From: Polytrichum commune
Taxonomy: Eukaryota; Streptophyta; Polytrichopsida; Polytrichales; Polytrichaceae
Assembly (NCBI GenBank): GCA_950295325.1
Contig: OX485809.1
Span: forward strand, 33,186,144-33,250,143
DNA length: 64,000 bases
Reading direction: 5' to 3'
Shown here: positions 57,751 through 64,000 of the stretch, piece by piece
How positions within the stretch are numbered: the stretch's first letter is position 1
Layout of the letters: every line of letters begins with the position of its first letter
Notes under the pieces: generated by a model
What the model was told of the DNA's origin: nothing
What the model saw: only the letters and a program-made list of their open reading frames with translations
The model's database searches: none
Translations under genes and position numbers: made by a program

Positions 57751-58075
57751 TCCTGCTCAATACTAATCGTAAACTGCCCGTCTAGTGTCACCAACACTAA
57801 ATGTAGACCTAACTTATTTGTCATTCCTTGTGATTAAATTTGGGCACTATAGATTTACGATGTTGCAAGTTGTCACTTACTAAATGATTTTTCATTCAAA
57901 TTTCAATCATCGATGTCAATATATGTTAGGATGCAGAACATACCAAAACTTTTTATTATTTCATGTAACTTGGAATGACAGTATTTGTAAACTTATTCAT
58001 AAGAAGTGTCATTAGAAAAGTTACCTTGGTGACATTAAATACCATAAGATACTAAATACAATATTCAGTTCTTGT
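57745..58075. mobile_element. TIR element, family F4, uninterrupted copy
   Basis: GTCCTGCTCAATACTAATCG, CACCAACACTAAATGTAGAC, GATTTTTCATTCAAATTTCA and AAGAAGTGTCATTAGAAAAG. It abuts the end of the 270-bp duplication and is the best reference for the split F4 copies. Confidence 0.78.
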
Positions 58076-59179
58076 CATTGCATTGTCCCTTGTTCTCATT
58101 GGTTGGGGTTATTTAATTTTTAATGTTTATGGGGAATCTCAAACTACTGAATGATCCCAAGTGGAACATGGCCCACAAATTTAGGGGTCTCTTTTAAATT
58201 AGATGTAAGTTGACCAGTGGCTTGGGAGTATGGAGCTTTGTGGTGACTTGTGTGGGTCAATGATTGATAGTGTGGGCCACACAAATGTTTAAACTAAATA
58301 TATTTGGATGCATTTGGACATATGCCCATGTAGAGGTTTGAGAACAAAATAGAAATTATATGAACTCATGAGCAAATTTGTGTAGTTAGGCTTTCGAGGG
58401 TTCAAGACTAAGGTGGACAATCCTTATTTGATTACTTTTCTTACTAGGAAACTTATGTTTGAATGGTGTGTTGTTTGGTGTGGCTCTGATAACAAATACC
58501 AAGAAGACATGTGTAAGGTTGGACTGCTCTAAAGATGATATCTTAGGGCCGGTTCACACTATGGCCAAACTTCGAGAGGAGAACCGTTTGGACCAATGAA
58601 AATGCAGAAATGTCCAAAGGCCGTCCTCTCGGCCTTCACACTAGAGGCCAAAGTCCAAAGGACGTCGCCTCCAAAAGAGCCTAGGTGGCTATGAGCCCAA
58701 AATGAGTGCTCATATTTGTTTTATGTTTAGAATCTACTTAGAATTGCATTTGGAGTGTTATTGAAACAATCAAAAGTATAAAAAGAGTGAGGCTTGGTGT
58801 GGATTTATGTTTAGGCTTTAAGCCATTTTGTGTGGTTAAGTAGAAGCTTAGTGATATTAGGGAGTGTTGTGATTAAGTGAGTAGTGGTTGATGAAGCACG
58901 AGAAAGGTCCTTGGATTTAAATGTTTGAATTAGAACATGCTCTTGTTGGGTTTAAGGGTGAAGGTTTAGTGGATAGGATAAGGTCCTACTAAGTAGGAGA
59001 AGGTTAAGGGGCTTGTGGTCTTGGGTGCCCTCTCCCCCTCCTCCTCTTCTCTCTTCATTCTCTCCTCTCCCTCTCCTCTCTCTCTCTCCTTCCCCTTAGG
59101 AATGTGAGCTCTTAGATCTAGGATATATGTGGGAATTAGGTAGGGGACTTAGTGGGATTAATGGAATTAGGTAGGGGAA
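58076..59179. other. Intergenic sequence with a TIR-like motif and a pyrimidine tract
   Basis: GGGCCGGTTCACACTATGG at 58549 resembles the left end of the 28.7-kb element. A 70-bp C/T tract ends in CCTTAGG near 59098. No gene seen. Confidence 0.4.
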
Positions 59180-59930
59180 TTAAATAGGGAATCTAGTGTA
59201 ATTAGTTTCTGGTTGCAAGGAGGCTGCCGGACTAATTAGCTTTCTGGTTGCAAGGGACTGCTGGATAATTAGCTTTCTGGTTACAAGGAGGTTGTTGGAC
59301 TGATTAGTTTCTGGTTGCAAGGGACTGCTGGACTAATTAGTTTCTGGTTGCAAGGAGGCTGCTGGATAATTAGCTGCGGCTTACCAAGGAGGACTGCTGG
59401 ATAATTAGTTTATGGTTGCAAGGGACTGCTGGACTAATTAGTTTATGGTTGCAAGGGACTGCTGGACTAATTAGTTTCTGGTTGCAAGGAGGCTGCCGGA
59501 CTAATTAGCTTTCTGGTTGCAAGGGACTGCTGGATAATTAGCTTTCTGGTTACAAGGAGGCTGCTGGACTGATTAGTTCCTGGTTGCAAGGGACTGCTGG
59601 ACTAATTAGTTTATGGTTGCAAGGAGGCTGCTGGACTAATTAGTTTCTGGTTGCAAGGAGGTTGCTGGATAATTAGCTTGCTCGTTGCAAGGAGGCTGCT
59701 GGATAATTAGTTGCGGCTTACCAAGGGGGACTGCTGGACTAATTAGTTTCCGGTTGCAAGGGACTGCTGGATTAATTAGCTGCGGCTTACCAAGGAGGAT
59801 GGCTGGACTAATTAGATTTTGGTTGCAAGGAGGATTGTTGGATTAATTAGTTGCGGTTGACTAGGAAGGCTGCTAGGCTAAGTAGCTTCTGGTGATTAAT
59901 GATGGACGCTGGATTAAGCCAGTTGCGGGT
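59180..59930. repeat. Degenerate minisatellite, about 20 units of 28-36 bp
   Basis: Units of the type CTAATTAGTTTCTGGTTGC then AAGGAGGCTGCTGGA repeat through the interval, with GCGGCTTACCAAGGAGG variants inserted irregularly. No frame is kept open. Confidence 0.9.
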
Positions 59931-60336
59931 AACATAAGGGAAGAAACTTGATAGTAGGCCAATAGGTTAGGTTATGAATAGTCCATAGAATCATGACATA
60001 ATATTAGTTAGATAATTAGTTCATTAGCAAGGAGACCACAAATCATTAGAATGTGGCATTAGGGGGGTGGACTTGTGGTTGAGTGTGTGGAGTGTAATTG
60101 AGTACGCTAACGACGCCATTATAGAGAAGAGTGTTTTTTAACACTTGTAATCTTGTTGTGGAATAAATTGGTGTGCCAAACATTGATGGGAAATGCAATG
60201 GAAGTTAACAACATGGGAATGGTTTAGCGAGGTTAGTATGAATGTGATCCCCACTCCCTCACTCGGACTAGGACGCTTAAGGGTGGGTGGTTTGGCCTCA
60301 CAGTGGCACCATTTTTAGGAAGTTTTGGCACCAAGA

Positions 60337-60405
60337 GTTCGGCCTCTCGAGCAAAGTTTGGGTCAAGCAAAATGCTCAACCCAAACTTCCGTTGAGAGGC
60401 TGAAC
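60337..60405. other. Short foldback hairpin (33-bp arms, 3-base loop)
   Basis: GTTCGGCCTCTCGAGC and AAAGTTTGGGTCAAGCA pair with TGCTCAACCCAAACTT and CCGTTGAGAGGCTGAAC with few mismatches. It lies about 200 bp upstream of the trihelix-like exon. It may be a transposon subterminal hairpin or a hairpin RNA source. Confidence 0.6.
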
Positions 60406-60600
60406 TTTTTTTTCATTAAAATATTCAAAATCTGACAAGATCCGGACCGTTAGATGGAAAATGCAAATTTTTTCAAGGAATAAAGTGGGTCGTCTCTTTC
60501 TCTTCTCGCCCTCTTTCTCTTGTGCCCTTGTTTTTGGTTCATTTGTTTTTTCCCTTGTTTTTGCTGGTTTGATTCAAAAAAAAATCGCAAATTTTTTTTT

Positions 60601-60888
60601 ATGGAGCAATTTTCTCAAAACGGAGAGTTCTGCCAAGAGAGGTGGATGGGGTTAGAGAATGTTTTGAGTGTGAACTCTTTTGGTGCATTTCGACCATATT
60701 CAGCACCTTCTAGAGAGGAAAGAGGAAAGAGGTGGAAGTTGAGAGGGTTGAGAGAGTTGAAGAGAGAAGTTGAAGTGAAGGTTGAAGGAGAGGAAGGAAA
60801 TCGGAATTGGCTAGATTCAGAGGTGTATCAACTCATTGCTTTGAAGGGGGAGATGGAGCCCGAGTTTGAAAGGAATGTAAAAAAAAAG
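60601..60888 (+). CDS. Trihelix/Myb-like DNA-binding protein, first exon (probable Harbinger ORF1)
   Basis: From ATG 60601 to donor AAG|GTGAGT at 60888, 96 codons, phase 0. NWLDSEVYQLIALKGEMEPE then FERNVKKK is the first part of a trihelix/SANT domain (W ... SEV..LI.L). Autonomous PIF/Harbinger elements encode such a Myb-like partner besides the transposase; the nearby transposase supports that role, but a host trihelix gene fragment is possible. The frame is open upstream to an ATG at 60520. An acceptor-like TTTGCAG at 60962-60968 leads straight into TAA, and no second exon is visible, so the gene appears truncated. Confidence 0.55.
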
Positions 60889-61239
60889 GTGAGTAAACCC
60901 TAAACCTAAATAGGTTTTTTTGCAAAGAAAATTTCAAATTTTAAGGATTTGTGAGGCTTATTTGCAGGCCTAAGAGCAAGCCCAGTCTTGCCTGCATCTG
61001 CATCCGGAAACAGAAATGGGCCTCTGTCCGGGATGCGATGGCAGATGCAGGGAAGGGCACCCACTCATCACCCTGCATCCCAACCATGTCGACGTAAAGT
61101 AGGTAATAATTACTCATTTACGGTACTTCTTCTTACTCTGCTCAACTCGACTAGGACAGGCTATCCTTCCTAGTCACTCATTTCATAAATTTATTATATT
61201 ATATCTATATCTATATTTATCGTATTTTTATATAACTAA
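60889..61239. other. Intron-like sequence with a GC-rich patch
   Basis: TGCATCTGCATCC and GCAGATGCA near 60992-61050 form a loose inverted repeat. No coding exon is recognised. Confidence 0.4.
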
Positions 61240-61705
61240 TCAGATAATTACAACAAAATCAGATAATTACATTATAATCAGATAATTACATTATATTCAG
61301 ATAATTACGTTATAATTAGATAATTACATTATAATAGATAATTACATTATAATCAGATGATTACATTATAGTCAGATGATTACATTATAATCAGATGATT
61401 ACATTATAATCAGATGATTACATTATAATCAGATAATTACATAATAATCAGTTAATTACATTATAACCAGATGATTACATTATAATTACATAATTACATA
61501 ATAATCAGATAATTACATTATAATCAGATAATTAAATTATAATTAGATGATTACATTATAATTAGATGATTACATTATAATCAGATAATTACATTATAAT
61601 CAGATAATTACATTATAATCAGATAATTACATTATAATCAGATAATTACATTATAATCAGATAATTACATTATTATCAGATAATTATATTATTATCAGAT
61701 AATTA
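61240..61705. repeat. 19-bp AT-rich tandem array (about 24 units)
   Basis: The unit ATCAGATAATTACATTATA repeats with 19-bp spacing (for example 61581 and 61600), with point variants such as CAGATGATTAC. It lies between the two Harbinger-type ORFs. Confidence 0.93.
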
Positions 61706-61754
61706 CATGAAAAAAAATTTAGATAATCATATATTACATCTATTTTATTATTTT

Positions 61755-61865
61755 AGGGTTTAGATTTTGGGCATTAAACATTCACAATGTTGCTATTACT
61801 GTTACTTACTAAGTGCTATTCAATCCACATTTCAATAATCCATGATTGAATTTTAGTATTTAACC
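61755..61865. mobile_element. F4 internal remnant
   Basis: GGGTTTAGATTTTGGGCATT, ACAATGTTGCTATTACTG and CCACATTTCAATAATCC match the middle of F4 only; both ends are missing. Confidence 0.55.
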
Positions 61866-62102
61866 ACCCACCACCATTATATATCTATTTGTATAAAACA
61901 AGATTCCAAAAACAAATAATTGCATTTTATTCAGTCCATCAAGAATAACCGCTATCACGGGATCCCTTATACACATGTCTCTACTATTCATATGAACGTA
62001 ATAAATGCAAGCACCTTATAATCCGATATTGAATGATGATTAAAATCTATTAAAATGAATCTAAATATAACATAATCTAATCACCCTCAACACACCTAAA
62101 AG

Positions 62103-63417
62103 TCATAAATTCCCCCTCAAACTCCATAAATGTTCTATGAGGTCGTTCCTTAATTGAAAATATTGCTCTCTGTTTAGAATTTCAACTTGTCCTTGGAGAT
62201 ACTCTTCAAAATTAAGATTTCGATGTGTATGTTCAACTTGCACAGGTTCTAGAATTGCTGATAGATTATGATCTATTTCATCCTCGATGATCATATTATG
62301 CATGATGCAACATGCAATTACCACATTCTCAATATCACACAGACCCCACAAACGACTTGGTTGTTGTATGTAGAATTGACCATCTCGCTTTCAGCACCCC
62401 AAAACACCTCTCCACATCTTTTCTGGCTGCTTCTTGTTTGTTGGCAAAATGTTTTCTTTTTTCACCTTGTGGATCTTTTATAGATTGCACAAAAATTGAC
62501 CACTTTTGATATATGCCATCTGCTAGAAGATAATATTTGGAATACCGTCGAGAGTTCACATCAAAGGATATATCGTCATACTCCCCAGATAAAAAATTTC
62601 TTACCAAGGGACTTCTTTGATGAACATTGATGTCGTTGTTGGATCCCGCGGTTCTAAAAAATGCATGCCAAATCCAAAGAGATTGATATGCTATTGCTTC
62701 CAAAATAATAGACATGTTGCCATCTTTGTCTAAATATTGTCCATTCCATACTATTGGACAATTCTTCCATTGGTAATGCATGCAATCTATTGAGCCAAAT
62801 ATATATGGCCAACCTCTTGCTTTGTTGATTGACATATTCTTTTCCAAATCTTCTCGTGTGGGTTGTCGTAAGTATTGTTTTTCATAAACAACACAAATAG
62901 CCCTCACAAACCGCTTCATGCTCTCCATGGCTGTACTTTTTGCTGCTCTTGTGTATTCATCTGTTGCATCAGAGGGCACACCATATCCTATCATGCGAAT
63001 AGCAGCTACGCATTTTTTGATACTTGACAAGCCAAGTATACCAGTTGCATCAATTTTTTGTACAAATTAAGAATCGTTCGCACATATTGCCTCGACCACT
63101 TTTAAAAATAATCGTTTTGACATCCTAAACCGAATGCGAAATTGGACATCATCATACACAAGATTGTCACAAAAATAATCTCTCATTATTATCTCATGAT
63201 GCACTAATCTGCCTCTCTTACGATATGCTAAACGACCAGGTACAGACCCTCCTCTTTTTTTGGGCAATGGTTGCACGTCAAACAGATCTTCCAACAAACT
63301 ATAATCCATTGTCAATTCATGGTCATCAACATCATCTTCTAAAATTCTTGTGAATCGTTCTCTTGATTGTCTATGAAATACATCAATTTTCAAAAAAATT
63401 AACATACAAACTGACAC
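62103..63417 (-). pseudogene. PIF/Harbinger (HARBI1-like) transposase with one stop and one frameshift
   Basis: Minus-strand reading in three blocks: 63417-63067, 63030-62335 and 62351-62103. Block 1 has the plant HARBI1 N-terminal signature HHEIIMRDYF and RFRMSKRLFLKVVEAI. It ends at a TAA (63067-63069), after which the same frame reads on into the 63030 block, so a single nonsense codon separates them. Block 2 holds the DDE_Tnp_4 nuclease: GSIDCMHYQWKNCP, GSNNDINVHQRSPL and ARKDVERCFGVLKARW, with the D, D and E at positions 82, 133 and 207 of that block all present. A one-base frame change near 62350 leads to block 3, VIACCIMHNMIIEDE, the usual C-terminus. It faces the trihelix-like exon (convergent). 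Terminal inverted repeats were not found. Confidence 0.9.
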
Positions 63418-64000
63418 ACAATTAACGAAAACATGTTTCTATATCAAGTATACATTGCAATAATTGAATAATTTTACATTTGTAAAAGTTGGTTGTTATT
63501 TTTTAATAAAATATAGTTATACAATCAAAAATAAAATAAAGTAAAGTAATATACTAAAGTAAAAATATATCTTTTGATTTTTTATCCAAATTTTGTATAC
63601 ATAGTGGACACGAGGAATTATGATATTCTTTGCCGCAAAATATCATTCTCAAATACATAAAATGGAAAGTGTACCTGGTTCTAGTGAAAATGTTGGCAAA
63701 TCGTTTCGATCCAAAAAAATTAGCCCATGTGAGGATGTTCAATTGTATAGGAGTCATGTGCATATTTCGTAAGATCCTATACAAGGCATCAACCAAACCT
63801 CGGCCACATTTTTGCAAAGGGTGGCCGATCATTTTAATTCATTAGAGGTCAATAATTGCAAGAGAACTCCAAAGTCCTTGGAGTCTAGGTGGGGCTTAAT
63901 ACAAAGAGAGTGCAGTATATATAATGGATACTATTTGAATATAAAAGCACTAAACGAATCAGGCACTACAGAGGAGGATGTACAACAGAAGGCGCAAGTG
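63418..64000. other. Right edge, nothing assigned
   Basis: AT-rich sequence upstream of the transposase. It may include the element's end or 5' UTR. A minus-strand ORF at 63554-63832 has no recognisable domain. Confidence 0.4.

Noticed and set aside
60520-60600. Upstream ATG (60520) as the start of the trihelix-like protein
   Set aside because: The extra 27 residues are Cys/Phe-rich, from a T-rich stretch, unlike a nuclear protein N-terminus; ATG 60601 starts the charged, ordered part.
61240-61705. 19-bp array as CRISPR or centromeric satellite
   Set aside because: No spacers, unit too short and array too small for a centromeric satellite.
1-64000. Organelle DNA insertions, rRNA genes
   Set aside because: I looked for recognisable chloroplast, mitochondrial or rRNA sequence and saw none; short diverged pieces would escape reading by eye.

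Overview
This is nuclear DNA from a land plant. It holds intron-bearing plant-type genes, a DUF4408/DUF761-type protein (a family I know only from land plants), AAACCCTA telobox-like motifs, and dense short inverted-repeat transposons, LINE fragments and a PIF/Harbinger element. I cannot name the species. The window is gene-poor: two genes are clear, a few more are fragmentary, and most of the rest is repeats or unassigned DNA.

Layout. (1) 0.9-3.6 kb, minus strand: the first six exons of a mitochondrial D-2-hydroxyglutarate dehydrogenase gene (D2HGDH); the rest lies beyond the left edge. Its introns hold two foldback elements and a duplicated acceptor region. (2) 5-13 kb: transposon-rich, with a 71-bp array, a 102-bp array and a nested element pair. 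(3) 14.3-15.0 kb, minus: unrecognised coding-like segments. (4) 15.1-19.9 kb, minus: a single 1,584-codon exon for a two-transmembrane DUF4408/DUF761-like protein, inflated by two in-frame repeat arrays. Its upstream segment (20.13-20.56 kb) is homologous to the D2HGDH promoter plus first exon. (5) 22-50 kb: mainly nested short transposons (families F1-F5 and F7, defined in the entries), LINE 3' ends, long G or C tracts and GC-rich minisatellites. (6) 51-57.8 kb: single-copy-like DNA with small unrecognised ORFs, telobox-like motifs, many local tandem duplications and a duplicated, frameshifted terminal exon of a MAM33/p32-like gene. (7) 59-62 kb: two minisatellites. (8) 60.6-63.4 kb: a decayed PIF/Harbinger locus, with a trihelix/Myb-like first exon facing a transposase that has one nonsense codon and one frameshift.

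Two themes stand out. One is a promoter-plus-leader module shared by two unrelated genes: in both copies the first exon is exactly 46 codons plus one base and ends at a GTGA donor. The other is frequent local duplication of 100-360 bp at gene ends, promoters and splice acceptors. Nested insertions also give a relative order of transposon activity. Exon models and repeat boundaries were made by eye, without alignment software.
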